From assembly GCF_002849615.1 (NCBI RefSeq), contig NZ_PDNV01000004.1, forward strand, positions 186,001 through 250,000: a DNA stretch of 64,000 nucleotides. The letters are read 5' to 3'. The notes under the pieces are model-generated. The model was not told the origin of the DNA. It searched no databases and saw nothing but the letters and a program-made list of their open reading frames with translations. This DNA is from Pollutimonas nitritireducens (GTDB lineage Bacteria; Pseudomonadota; Gammaproteobacteria; Burkholderiales; Burkholderiaceae_B). This document shows, one piece after another, positions 29,133 through 40,346 of this stretch. Each line of letters starts with the position of its first letter. Position 1 is the first letter of the stretch. The position numbers were made by a program, and so were the translations under genes.

Positions 29133-30116
29133 CTAAAGCGTATCACTAACCCGATCTGAAGACAGCGGGACCGGTTGCGGAATTGTCGGCAAGCCGCTGA
29201 GGTCGCCGCGTGCAAAGTCGGGAATGCTTTCGTTGGCGTAGTCCCACATGGTTTGAATAAGACGCTGCCCTTCCTCGGGCAAAACCCGGTCGCGATGCGT
29301 GATGACGCCCATCATGTAGGGAATGTGCGCATTGAAGGGCCGGTACACCACGCCTACCGGAGCAAAAGCGGTCGATGTGAACGGGTCCATAAGCGCTATT
29401 CCAACGCCTGCGCGAACCAGCGCCAGGGCATTCATATATGAAGACGTTTCGATATGTCGTCTCGGGTTAGCTCCCGCGTTTTGCAGCAGGGCCGTGGACA
29501 GGCGGTGTCGCAAGCCGGACGCATTTGACAGGGAGATCACGGTATGTGAACCCAGGTCGGCCAGCTTGATGACGTCGTTGCCCGCCAGGGGATGACCGGC
29601 AGGCAGCGCCACCAGGCAAGGTGCCTGGCCTGACCAATGCAGATGGCAGCGGCCCAGATCGATAGGAAGACTCGTGATGCCGATATCCGCCAAACCGTCT
29701 TCCACAAGGCGTGCAACTTCGGCGGGGTGCGCCACTTCGATCTGCATCTTGTCTTCGAAGATAGGGTTGATGCGCTCCAGTCTGCCCACAACTTCCGCCA
29801 CGAGCGACGTGCACAACGACATGTTGGCAGCCAGACGCAGCGGCCGAGGCTGGCCTCGGGCGATTTCACGCGTCCGGGTGTCGAGTTGCTGCAAGCCTGC
29901 CAGCACATTGTGCACTTCTTCGTAGAATTCACGCCCTTGAGCCGTCAGTGTGACTTGGGGGCGGGTTCGCGTGAAGAGCACGAAGCCCAATTCGTGCTCC
30001 AGGTCTTGCAGCTGCCGACTGACGACAGGTTGCGAACGGTCGAGCACCCGTGCGGCCGAAGTTACGCTGCCCGCGGAATAAACTGCGGCAAATGCCTCGA
30101 GTTGGCGGATTTCCAT
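29133..30116 (-). CDS. LysR-family transcriptional regulator
   Basis: 327 residues. The N-terminal winged helix (MEIRQLEAFAAVYSAGSVTSAARVLDRSQPVVSRQLQDLEHELG) covers residues 1-45, then a linker helix and a two-lobed effector domain from about 90. It is encoded directly upstream of, and in the same direction as, the flavin monooxygenase and CMD genes, so here LysR leads its presumed target operon instead of being divergent. The gap upstream is AT-rich (30150-30200) and probably holds its promoter. Confidence 0.93.
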   Translation of the reverse strand: MEIRQLEAFAAVYSAGSVTSAARVLDRSQPVVSRQLQDLEHELGFVLFTRTRPQVTLTAQGREFYEEVHNVLAGLQQLDTRTREIARGQPRPLRLAANMSLCTSLVAEVVGRLERINPIFEDKMQIEVAHPAEVARLVEDGLADIGITSLPIDLGRCHLHWSGQAPCLVALPAGHPLAGNDVIKLADLGSHTVISLSNASGLRHRLSTALLQNAGANPRRHIETSSYMNALALVRAGVGIALMDPFTSTAFAPVGVVYRPFNAHIPYMMGVITHRDRVLPEEGQRLIQTMWDYANESIPDFARGDLSGLPTIPQPVPLSSDRVSDTL

Positions 30117-30216
30117 AAATCAATCAAAAGCCGGATAAGGGTGAATGCGGATTGCATCAGACGCATATTATACTTTTTGAAATTATTATTATATTTATCT
30201 TACACAATCCGCATAG

Positions 30217-31053
30217 TCACTGTGGCGTTTCCGGCCTTTTGACTCCGAAGCAATTTTCAAGCGCGGGAAAGGTGCCGTTGCGTACGTCGGCCGCGTAGTG
30301 TTCCACCGCAGATCGGATCACCGCGCCCACATCGGAATATTGCCGGGCAAACTTGGGTATGCGCGACCCGCTCAAGCCCAGGATATCTTCCGTGACAAGT
30401 ATCTGACCGTCACAGGCAGGCGAAGCGCCGATGCCGATGGAAGGAATTCCAAGGCTTTCGGTGATCCGCCGTCCCAAAGCCTCGGCGACGCCCTCAAGGA
30501 CCACGCCGAACGCCCCTGCCTTCTCGTGCGCCAACGCATCCTCCAATATGCGTTCGGCCGACTCATCGTTCATGCCCTGCGCCTTGAATCCACCCATGGT
30601 GTTCACATACTGGGGCATCAGACCCACATGCGCCAGAACCGGAATTCCGCGGTCGACGAGAAACCGCGTGGTGTCGGCAAGAGCCACGCCGCCTTCCAGC
30701 TTGATGCCGTCGGCGCCGCTGATCGCCAGTACTCGCGCCGCATTCGAAAATGCCTGCTGCGGCGATTCCTGGTAGCTGCCGAAGGGCATGTCCACAATAA
30801 TGCAGGCATGACTGGTCGACCGCACGACTGCTGCCGCATGCGCCGCCAACTGGTCGGCCGTGATCGACAGCGTATTGGGCAGCCCATAGGCAACCATTGC
30901 CGTCGAATCACCGATCAGGATCATGTCGAGCACGTCGTCAAGCAAGCGCGCAAAGGGCGCACCATAGGCTGTAAGCGCCGCAATCTTTTTCTGGCCTTTA
31001 TACGCCATGAGCTGCGGCACGCTGATGCGCCGTGCCTCGCTATGCACACTCAT
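30217..31053 (-). CDS. panB: 3-methyl-2-oxobutanoate hydroxymethyltransferase
   Basis: 278 residues with GGGAG ribosome-binding site. It is a Mg-dependent TIM barrel: [37 protein letters not shown] near 48-67 (metal-binding Asp), VDMPFGSYQ near 88-96, KLEGGVALA near 116-124 and the catalytic Glu in [10 protein letters not shown] near 183. It makes ketopantoate, the first committed step of pantothenate synthesis. panD is 11 kb away on the other strand and panC is not in the window, so the pathway is dispersed. Confidence 0.96.
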   Translation of the reverse strand: MSVHSEARRISVPQLMAYKGQKKIAALTAYGAPFARLLDDVLDMILIGDSTAMVAYGLPNTLSITADQLAAHAAAVVRSTSHACIIVDMPFGSYQESPQQAFSNAARVLAISGADGIKLEGGVALADTTRFLVDRGIPVLAHVGLMPQYVNTMGGFKAQGMNDESAERILEDALAHEKAGAFGVVLEGVAEALGRRITESLGIPSIGIGASPACDGQILVTEDILGLSGSRIPKFARQYSDVGAVIRSAVEHYAADVRNGTFPALENCFGVKRPETPQ

Positions 31054-31251
31054 TTCTTTACTCCCTTTAAATTGAACATCGCAATCGGAGCGGGTTGAAG
31101 GTTTTGCCGCCTGACAAGCACCGTATAATCAATCAGGATCAACTATAGACTAAACCGCCGGCCGGCCAGTTCGACCCATCCGTACCGCATGGCATCGTGG
31201 CCTCGTCACGATCGCAGCGCCATGCTTCCTGTGCAACCATGGAGAATCAAC

Positions 31252-32094
31252 ATGCTTAGCAGCCAGAAGACCGTATCGTTTCATGACGGGCGCAGCGCCC
31301 CTCAGTTGGGAATGGGCGTGTGGCAAGTCGAAAACGATATTGCCAGCTCGATCGTGAAAACAGCAATCGACATCGGCTACCGCTCCATCGATACAGCGGC
31401 GATATATGGCAATGAAGCAGGTGTGGGCCGCGGTATTGCCGAATCGTCCGTCAAACGTGAAGAACTTTTTATTGCAACCAAGTTATGGAATGATCGCCAC
31501 GGCCACGATAGCACCAAAGTCGCCTTCGAAGAGAGCCTGGAAAAATTGGGGCTCGACTATGTCGATCTTTATCTGATTCATTGGCCGGTTCCCAAGGTCG
31601 GACTCTTTGTCGACGCCTGGGAATGCATGATCCAGCTTCGTGATGAAGGGCGTGCCAAGTCCATAGGGGTCTGCAACTTCAACGTCAACCACCTCGAGCA
31701 ATTGCTGGACCAGACAGGCGTATTGCCCGTCGTCAACCAAATCGAACTGCACCCGCAATTTCAACAGGCCGAGCTGCGCGAATTCCATGCAGAACACGAC
31801 ATCGTCACCGAAGCGTGGAGCCCTCTGGGCCGCGGCCGTCTGTGGGATGACCCCACCCTCAACGACATTGCACGCAAGCGTCAACGGTCCGTGGCTCAGG
31901 TGATGCTGCGGTGGCATATACAACTTGGGAACATGGTCATTCCAAAGTCAGTCACCCCCAGCCGCCTGGAAGAGAACTGGCGGATCTTCGACTTTACCCT
32001 CAATGACGACGACATGGCCGCCATTGCACGCCTCGACCGGCCCGATGGCCGGGATGGCCCCGATCCAGAGCTCTTTCGTCTGTTGAAAGCCTGA
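31252..32094 (+). CDS. Aldo/keto reductase (2,5-diketo-D-gluconate reductase type)
   Basis: 280 residues from the ATG at 31252, with GGAG 10 nt upstream; the in-frame start at 31189 gives no family sequence. The barrel motifs are MGVWQVENDIASSIVKTAIDIGYRSIDTAAIYGNEAGVG with catalytic Asp and Tyr, ELFIATKLWNDRHG with the Lys, and LIHWPVP with the His. The NADPH-binding segment IPKSVTPSRLEENWRIFDF is near 225-245. It reduces aldehydes or ketones using NADPH. It is divergent from panB and convergent with the MFS gene. Confidence 0.92.
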   Translation: MLSSQKTVSFHDGRSAPQLGMGVWQVENDIASSIVKTAIDIGYRSIDTAAIYGNEAGVGRGIAESSVKREELFIATKLWNDRHGHDSTKVAFEESLEKLGLDYVDLYLIHWPVPKVGLFVDAWECMIQLRDEGRAKSIGVCNFNVNHLEQLLDQTGVLPVVNQIELHPQFQQAELREFHAEHDIVTEAWSPLGRGRLWDDPTLNDIARKRQRSVAQVMLRWHIQLGNMVIPKSVTPSRLEENWRIFDFTLNDDDMAAIARLDRPDGRDGPDPELFRLLKA

Positions 32095-32124
32095 CGGCGA
32101 CAAGGCGCGGCCGAGCGGCACGCG

Positions 32125-33537
32125 CTATACGCCTGCCGCCCGACGCGCGCCGCGGCTAAAGAAAGCAGCCAGCCCGGGAGCACATGCAAACACTGCAAAC
32201 AACGCGAGGGCGGCGTGCCGTGCGCCTTCAATGCCTCCAGGCTCGATAAATCCCGCTGCGTTGGTGACCATGCCGGCCAAACTGGCACCCATTGCCATGG
32301 CGTACAGTTGCAAGGTAGTGATGGCCGACGATGCAATGTTCTCCTGCCCGGGAGGCGCCGACTTGAACACTCGCGTCAATAAATTGGGCCAGCAAAGACC
32401 CACCCCCAGACCGACGCCCAATAACGGTGGAATCAACCACTCGGAATCGTACCCTCCAAATGACAAACTGGTCGACGGCATGACATAGGCTAGCATCAGC
32501 AGCGACATGGCCGACAGAACGGGCCCCCCTACAATAAGGCGATTTACCGTCGCCGTGGACCTGCTGGAGCTGATGAACGAACCCAGCGTCCATCCGGCCG
32601 ACATCAAGGCAGTCCAGTAGCCGGCTACCAGCGGCGTCTTGGCATGGATAATCTGCAAGAAATAGGGAATATATATTTCGGTGGTCACGCCCACGCTCAG
32701 CAGGCAAATGCATGCATACAAGCTGCCCAGAGCCGAATGCATGGAATACGTTCCCTCCGGAAACAGCCTGACGCGCGCATGCTTGTCGGCCCATGCAATC
32801 AGGACGGTCATCAGCAAGCCCGCCGCAATTCCAACGGCATTCCAGACGGGCTGCGGCGAAAGACTGGCCACCGATACCATCAGCACCGATACGGCCAGTA
32901 AAGAGATCTTGCCCAACGGTGCTTCGACCGGTCTGTCTTTGACGGGCGTATGATCGACAACCTGGGTAGACACCAGCCAGCCCAGCACCGCGGCAAGGGG
33001 CAACACCATCCAGAACGCCAAACGCCAGTGCCCCGTCTGGGCAAATATGCCGCCTATGGCAGGCCCCGACAAAGTGGCCACGCCCCACATGCTCGACACC
33101 AGCACCATGGCCCGCGACCAAAGGCGCTCTTCGAACACCAGGCGGACCGACGAATAGCTCAGTCCCAGCAGGAGACCACCGCCCATGCCCTGCGCGCTGC
33201 GGCCCAGCAGCATCCAGGGCATGGAAGGCGCCGACGCGCAGCCCGCCGTACCGATGACAAAAACGAGAATGGCCAGCTGAAACGCTCTTCGCGGGCCGAA
33301 GGAATCCATCGCCTTGGGCGACAACGCTGATCCGAGAATGGATGCGACCACGAACAGCGTGGTGTTCCAGGCGTAGTATTCCAATCCGCCGATGTCCTGC
33401 ACGACCGAAGGGAGTATGGTAGTGACGATGTAAACATTGACGGCATGCAGCGCGACGCCACCTGACAACGCCAACGACCGCAGACCGTTGCGGCCCGAAA
33501 GTAGCTCAGACCAGGATGCTGCCTGTTTTGTGTGCAT
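32125..33537 (-). CDS. Major facilitator superfamily transporter
   Basis: 470 residues with 12-14 hydrophobic segments. MFS marks include the GPRRAFQLAI loop after helix 2, LLGRSAQGMGGGLLLGLSYSSV (helix 4) and SSMWGVATLSGPAIGGIFAQTGHWRLAFW (motif C, typical of proton-driven exporters). It is most like DHA2-type drug/proton antiporters, though it is shorter than many 14-helix members. Substrate cannot be stated. Confidence 0.87.
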   Translation of the reverse strand: MHTKQAASWSELLSGRNGLRSLALSGGVALHAVNVYIVTTILPSVVQDIGGLEYYAWNTTLFVVASILGSALSPKAMDSFGPRRAFQLAILVFVIGTAGCASAPSMPWMLLGRSAQGMGGGLLLGLSYSSVRLVFEERLWSRAMVLVSSMWGVATLSGPAIGGIFAQTGHWRLAFWMVLPLAAVLGWLVSTQVVDHTPVKDRPVEAPLGKISLLAVSVLMVSVASLSPQPVWNAVGIAAGLLMTVLIAWADKHARVRLFPEGTYSMHSALGSLYACICLLSVGVTTEIYIPYFLQIIHAKTPLVAGYWTALMSAGWTLGSFISSSRSTATVNRLIVGGPVLSAMSLLMLAYVMPSTSLSFGGYDSEWLIPPLLGVGLGVGLCWPNLLTRVFKSAPPGQENIASSAITTLQLYAMAMGASLAGMVTNAAGFIEPGGIEGARHAALALFAVFACAPGLAAFFSRGARRAAGV

Positions 33538-33587
33538 AAAAGCGAAATGACTCGTATAGCAGCCGGTTAATCCGGTGTTCCCGCTGG

Positions 33588-33812
33588 TTAGTAATGCGGC
33601 GGCTTTTCCTGCGTGTAGCTGCCGGCATCGGGATGGGGGTCGCCCGCATCGCCGCCGCCCTCGCCAAGCCGCTTAATGAGTGCAGTGCAAAGCAGACGCA
33701 ACTCGTCGATCTGCTTTTGCTGCTGGTAAACCACGCGGTTTAGCTCCTGCGTCAAATCGTCCTGGCCGGTCAGCTTGATTTCGATGTCGATAAGGCGTTC
33801 TTCGATATTCAT
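33588..33812 (-). CDS. slyX: SlyX-family protein
   Basis: 74 residues. The heptad-rich coiled coil (MNIEERLIDIEIKLTGQDDL, then ELNRVVYQQQKQIDELRLL) and the C-terminal PPHY motif identify SlyX. Function is not established; the family is small, cytoplasmic and widely conserved in proteobacteria. It sits alone between the MFS gene and a short 8-bp repeat element. Confidence 0.9.
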   Translation of the reverse strand: MNIEERLIDIEIKLTGQDDLTQELNRVVYQQQKQIDELRLLCTALIKRLGEGGGDAGDPHPDAGSYTQEKPPHY

Positions 33813-33847
33813 ATTTTCCCCTGCTGCATGGAAGGCGCCATTCTAAC

Positions 33848-33871
33848 CGGCGGACCGGCGCACCGGTGGCG
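33848..33871. repeat. Second copy of the CGGCGGAC-(CGGCGCAC)n-CGGTGGC element, n=1
   Basis: CGGCGGAC CGGCGCAC CGGTGGCG occurs here; the same frame with n=5 is at 11761-11816. It lies 36 bp upstream of slyX in non-coding DNA. Confidence 0.85.
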
Positions 33872-33989
33872 CCGGAAAGCGTGACGCAGGTATAGTTCGG
33901 GACAGGACACCACCGCGGCCAAATCACCGCAGTACTGACCCGCCATGGTCATGACAGCCCCGAGCTGGACTTGATCTATTATCTGACCA

Positions 33990-34019
33990 GACCAAGTCCG
34001 TAGGCGTCACGCCTTGGTC
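33990..34019 (-). terminator. Possible stem-loop after acnA
   Basis: GACCAAG pairs with CTTGGTC around an inner GGCG-TCA-CGCC stem, beginning 6 nt past the acnA stop on the minus strand. No T-run follows, so the terminator role is uncertain. Confidence 0.3.
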
Positions 34020-34024
34020 CAGAC

Positions 34025-36898
<2,874 letters not shown>

Positions 36899-37049
36899 TT
36901 ATCACGAGCAACGCCCAAGACCAACTGGATCGCACGCACGCCTGGATGAAAACCCGCATTGTCCCCACCGCCAATCCGGGCAATCAGCAAGCGGGCGGCC
37001 ATAGTCGTTATATTCTGACAAACCCTCTCTTCACGCCACGGGAACATCC

Positions 37050-37652
37050 ATGAGCTATCCTCTTTTCTTCGAGACCGCCATCAGCCTGACCATGTACGAC
37101 CCGCTCGCCGAGCTTCTGGGAGCGGCCGAGAAAGGACTCATCGAATACACCTACACCGATATCGTCAAGTTGGCCGGGCATTCATGCCCTACCGTGGCCG
37201 GCGCCTACCTCATGACCATCAAGGCCCTCGAACATCTTTACGGAGACGAGTATCCGCAACGAGGCGACATAAATGTCGAATTCCGTGACGACCAATTGCA
37301 TCAAGTCACGGGTGTCATGGCCAACGTCGTGGGCTTTATGACCGGGGCCACCACCGACAGCGGATTCAAGGGTTTGGCGGGCAAATACGACCGCCGCAAC
37401 CTCATGTCGTTCAATGCGCCGATTGGCGCCGAAATCCAGTTTCAGCGACGCGATACTGGAACCAAGGTAGGCGTGAATTTCAATGCCAGCGTAGTGCCCG
37501 CCGCACCGGGCTTGATGCCGATGCTGCAAAAAATCCTCGCGGGCAAGGCCAACCCCGATGAAAAACGCCAGTTTGCCGCCGCCTGGCAGGAACGGGTCGG
37601 AAAAATCCTGGCCAACGTCGACCATCCCGACTTGGTCACTTATGCCCGATAA
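37050..37652 (+). CDS. FmdE-like domain protein of unknown function
   Basis: 200 residues, soluble. KLAGHSCPTVAGAYLMTIKALEHLYG near 41-66 resembles the GH-x-CP segment of FmdE (formylmethanofuran dehydrogenase subunit E) proteins, with INVEFRDDQLHQVTGVM and a TDSGFKGLAGKYDR stretch following. The archaeal zinc-finger tail is absent. In bacteria such proteins have no settled role. It reads toward the ferredoxin gene 51 nt downstream, so the two may be co-transcribed. Confidence 0.6.
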   Translation: MSYPLFFETAISLTMYDPLAELLGAAEKGLIEYTYTDIVKLAGHSCPTVAGAYLMTIKALEHLYGDEYPQRGDINVEFRDDQLHQVTGVMANVVGFMTGATTDSGFKGLAGKYDRRNLMSFNAPIGAEIQFQRRDTGTKVGVNFNASVVPAAPGLMPMLQKILAGKANPDEKRQFAAAWQERVGKILANVDHPDLVTYAR

Positions 37653-37703
37653 GCCCGGCCTGCCAGGAATGTTATCCTAGGGTATCTACCTACAGGAAAT
37701 AAG

Positions 37704-38041
37704 ATGACGTTCGTGGTAACCGAGGCGTGTATTCAGTGCAAGTACACTGATTGTGTCAGCGTTTGCCCCATGGACTGCTTCATGGAAGGCCCAAACTACC
37801 TGGTGATCAACCCCGATGAATGCATAGACGTTCGATATGCGTGCCGGAGTGCCCGGTGAACGCAATTGTCAGCGATCACGAGATTCCCGGCCATCAACAG
37901 CATTTCATCGACATCAACCGCCAATTGTCGCAGAATCCCGGGTGGAAACGTATTTTGCGCGTCAAGTCGCCCCTGCCCAACCATGAACGGTGGGCAACCG
38001 TAAAGGACAAATTGCAATACCTGCAGCGCGAGCATCCCTGA
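37704..38041 (+). pseudogene. fdxA: 7Fe ferredoxin FdxA, frameshifted by one missing base
   Basis: The first frame starts at the ATG at 37704 and reads [20 protein letters not shown] with CPMDCF next; it then reaches DECID and runs into a stop at 37857. The second frame resumes with [20 protein letters not shown] and continues to 38041, including the FdxA-type C-terminal tail. Adding one T after 37829 restores [14 protein letters not shown], the full second cluster motif. About 112 residues would result, normal for FdxA. Without it, the protein ends near residue 51 and lacks the second cluster. Either a sequencing or assembly error or a real inactivating deletion; the rest of both halves looks undecayed. 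Confidence 0.9.
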
Positions 38042-38067
38042 CACTTGTTTTCTTGCCGAGGACCAAC

Positions 38068-38658
38068 ATGCCTACTTTTCTGTCAAAAGCCATTATTGCA
38101 ATGACCGCAGCACTAGCCGCCCTCCATTCTGGCACGGCATCGGCCGCAGCGGTCCGCTATGAGGTTGAACCCACGCACACCTTCGTCAATTTCGAGGTCA
38201 AGCACTTCAACACGTCCACCGTGCGCGCCCGCTTCGACAAGGTCGACGGCTTCGTGGAACTGGACCGCCAGGCAGGCAAAGGCAAGGCCGAAATCGTCAT
38301 CGATACCGGTTCCGTAAGCTCTGGCACGCCCGACTTCGACAAACACTTGAGCAGTGCCGATTTCTTTAACGTCGCAAAATTTCCGCAGGCCCGTTTCGTC
38401 GGCACTGACTTTCGCTATGACGGCGACAAGCTCAAATCCGTCGCTGGCGAACTTACCATGTTGGGCAAGACGGCGCCGGTAACGCTGGCCGCAAGCAATT
38501 TCAACTGCTACGATCAGCCGGTCTTGAAGGTATATGTCTGCGGTGGAGACTTTACAACCGACATCAAACGCAGCGACTGGAGCATGAACTGGGGTATAGA
38601 CATGGGCGTTCCTGACCGCGTACGCCTGTTGATTCAGATCGAAGCCATACAGAAATAA
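38068..38658 (+). CDS. YceI-family periplasmic protein
   Basis: 196 residues from the ATG at 38068 with GAGGA upstream. The signal peptide spans residues 1-27 (AALAALHSGTASAAA). The mature protein begins VRYEVEPTHTFVNFEVKHFN, then TVRARFDKVDGFVELDRQAGKG and SADFFNVAKFPQARFVGTDF, the YceI lipocalin-like beta barrel that binds isoprenoid-type lipids. It contains two Cys (NCYDQ, VCGGD) that could form a disulfide. It begins 26 nt after the ferredoxin gene, but function in common is unlikely. Confidence 0.92.
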   Translation: MPTFLSKAIIAMTAALAALHSGTASAAAVRYEVEPTHTFVNFEVKHFNTSTVRARFDKVDGFVELDRQAGKGKAEIVIDTGSVSSGTPDFDKHLSSADFFNVAKFPQARFVGTDFRYDGDKLKSVAGELTMLGKTAPVTLAASNFNCYDQPVLKVYVCGGDFTTDIKRSDWSMNWGIDMGVPDRVRLLIQIEAIQK

Positions 38659-38691
38659 AGTGGCATAGCCTGACGCTATCAAACAAATACA

Positions 38692-38749
38692 CACAATCAA
38701 CTGTCCCTGACTAATGATAATCATTATCATCAAAGCTTAGTTGATTGTG
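38692..38749. repeat. 11-bp inverted repeat enclosing the Fur box
   Basis: CACAATCAACT at 38692-38702 and its exact complement AGTTGATTGTG at 38739-38749 flank 36 bp holding the Fur palindrome. Its midpoint is within two bases of the Fur box midpoint. The right arm abuts the GGAG ribosome-binding site of the next gene. Confidence 0.8.
38714..38730. promoter_or_regulatory. Fur box
   Basis: ATGATAATCATTATCAT is a perfect palindrome around C38722 and matches the core of the canonical GATAATGATAATCATTATC Fur operator. It predicts iron-repressed expression of the DUF2061 gene that starts 29 nt downstream. Confidence 0.85.
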
Positions 38750-38758
38750 GAGTTTCTC

Positions 38759-38965
38759 ATGTTTATAGTCGCTCAAAAGACCAGCCAGGTCATGCTGCAC
38801 ATGTCGGTCGCCTTTGGCGTCACCTATGCATTTACCGGCTCATTGGCGACTGGCGGGATGGCCGCCGTCCTCGAACCGATTTGCAACGTCCTGTTGCTGC
38901 CATTGCACGACCGATTATGGAGCAAGGTAGGCGCGGCAAGATGCACAAGCCCTCTGCCCCACTAG
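38759..38965 (+). CDS. DUF2061 small membrane protein
   Basis: 68 residues from the ATG at 38759, chosen because GGAG lies 7 nt upstream; a TTG at 38741 inside the inverted repeat is unlikely. The sequence MFIVAQKTSQVMLHMSVAFG, followed by VTYAFTGSLATGGMAAVLEPICNVLLLP, matches the DUF2061 family of short integral-membrane proteins. Its length suggests two membrane segments. Function unknown. A Fur box directly upstream points to iron-dependent control. Confidence 0.8.
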   Translation: MFIVAQKTSQVMLHMSVAFGVTYAFTGSLATGGMAAVLEPICNVLLLPLHDRLWSKVGAARCTSPLPH

Positions 38966-39054
38966 GCACCGGACTCAATCCATATCGATCACGCAATAGC
39001 GGCTCGTGCCGCCGTCCATAAAAAAGACGTCTTCATCGCGAATAGGAATACACC

Positions 39055-39453
39055 ATGACGCGGATCAATTGCGTTCCTGTCGAAGAGCTTAGCCGCGAGC
39101 ATCTTATTGCGGAATACCGGGAATTGCCGCGCGTGTTCGCGCTTGCAAGAAAGGCGGCTGAGCGTAAAGACATCAAGAAAATTGACTTGTACACGCTCGG
39201 AAAAGGCCACGTTCTGTTTTTCTACACACGTCTGGGCTACCTGGCACGGCGTCACACCGAACTGGTGAGTGAGATGCAGCGTCGAGGTTACACGCCCAAC
39301 TTCACCGCATCGCTGCAAGAGTCCCATGCCGACATTCCCGCTGAATTGTGGGGAGACTGGGCACCTACGAAAGAAGCCCTGGCCATTAACCGACAGCGTA
39401 TCGCTGACCGGCTGGGGAATAAAGACGGAAATCAACCGCATGGTCTACCGTAG
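39055..39453 (+). CDS. Pyrimidine-dimer DNA glycosylase, T4 endonuclease V (DenV) homologue
   Basis: 132 residues, close to the 138 of T4 DenV. The N-terminus MTRINCVPVEELSREHLIAE is followed by YRELPRVF; it keeps the catalytic alpha-amino Thr2, Arg3, His16, Arg22, Glu23 and Arg26 of the T4 enzyme. GHVLFFYTRLGYLARRHTEL and ADIPAELWGDWAPTKEALAI match its middle and C-terminal parts. The very C-terminal aromatic WYKYYGK-type tail of T4 is missing. The enzyme excises cyclobutane pyrimidine dimers by glycosylase and AP-lyase action. Typical hosts are T4-like phages and scattered bacteria, so transfer is plausible. The preceding gene is the Fur-controlled DUF2061. Confidence 0.9.
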   Translation: MTRINCVPVEELSREHLIAEYRELPRVFALARKAAERKDIKKIDLYTLGKGHVLFFYTRLGYLARRHTELVSEMQRRGYTPNFTASLQESHADIPAELWGDWAPTKEALAINRQRIADRLGNKDGNQPHGLP

Positions 39454-39683
39454 CGGACTCGCGCGGATTGCCGGACGAGCAATTGCGCGCACGGCACGCG
39501 GCTGGCGAACCGAAGTAAAGTGTGGCATGCAGTGCTATCCTTTATGTCTGCGCAAGCGAAAGCTCCAATGGCGCCGCATGAGTCCCATGGCTTGCGGCAC
39601 CTCCGGAAACCACGGCCATGCACCACGCTGGCCCAGCACGGCCGCTTGCGCCGGCATATGCACCAAGTCATAGAGGTTCGCCT

Positions 39684-40346
39684 ATGCGCGCACTTTTCAA
39701 AGATCGTAAAGACGCGGGCCGCCAATTGGGTCTGGCATTGGTCGATCATTTCGCCCGGCGTGGCGACGCTCGGCGTGGCGACGCTCGGCGTGACGATATA
39801 TTGGTTCTTGGACTGGCCCGTGGCGGTGTACCGGTTGCTCGTGAAGTGGCCAGCCTGCTGCGTGCACCCCTTGATGTCTTGCTCGTACGTAAGCTCGGCC
39901 TGCCGAAACAGCCTGAATACGCCATGGGAGCTATCGCCAGCGGCGGTGTCACCGTGCTGGATGACGAAGTCATACAGACCATGGGTGTCAGCGCGCAAGC
40001 CCTTGATGCGGTGATGGCCAGGGAGCGAAAGGAACTGGCCAGGCGGGAAGCACTCTATCGCCGCGAGCCCTCCAGCACTATAGAAGGTCGCACCGTGATA
40101 CTGGTGGATGATGGCCTGGCCACGGGATCAACCATGCGTGCCGCCATCGCCAGCGTCAAACGGCGTCTGGCTCGGGCCGTTGTGGTCGCCGTGCCTGTAG
40201 CTGCCAGCGAAACGTGCGAAATGATCCGGCAAGAGGCGGACGATGTGATCTGCCTGGCCACGCCGGAAATATTTCGAGCGGTGGGATTGTGGTATCAGGA
40301 CTTTCCCCAGGTCAGCGATGATGAAGTCCGGGAGGCACTGGCGTGA
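39684..40346 (+). CDS. Phosphoribosyltransferase-domain protein
   Basis: 220 residues from the ATG at 39684, which begins MRALFKDRKDAGRQLGLALV; the longer frame upstream is unrelated. The PRPP-binding signature VILVDDGLATGSTMRAAI lies near 135-152. LARGGVPVAREVASLLRAPLDVLLVRKLGLPKQPEYAMGAIA precedes it, the pattern of the PRTase proteins often found with stress or hydrolase genes. Residues about 25-39 are a five-residue repeat (ARRGD, ARRGD, ARRDD). The substrate base is unknown. Confidence 0.85.
   Translation: MRALFKDRKDAGRQLGLALVDHFARRGDARRGDARRDDILVLGLARGGVPVAREVASLLRAPLDVLLVRKLGLPKQPEYAMGAIASGGVTVLDDEVIQTMGVSAQALDAVMARERKELARREALYRREPSSTIEGRTVILVDDGLATGSTMRAAIASVKRRLARAVVVAVPVAASETCEMIRQEADDVICLATPEIFRAVGLWYQDFPQVSDDEVREALA
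39756..39800. repeat. 15-bp tandem repeat, 2.7 copies, in the phosphoribosyltransferase gene
   Basis: CGGCGTGGCGACGCT occurs at 39756-39770 and 39771-39785 with a partial third copy to 39800. It encodes ARRGD repeats and keeps frame. Confidence 0.9.

Noticed and set aside
37821-37835. Programmed ribosomal frameshift in fdxA
   Set aside because: No slippery heptamer or downstream structure is apparent; a missing base explains the sequence more simply.
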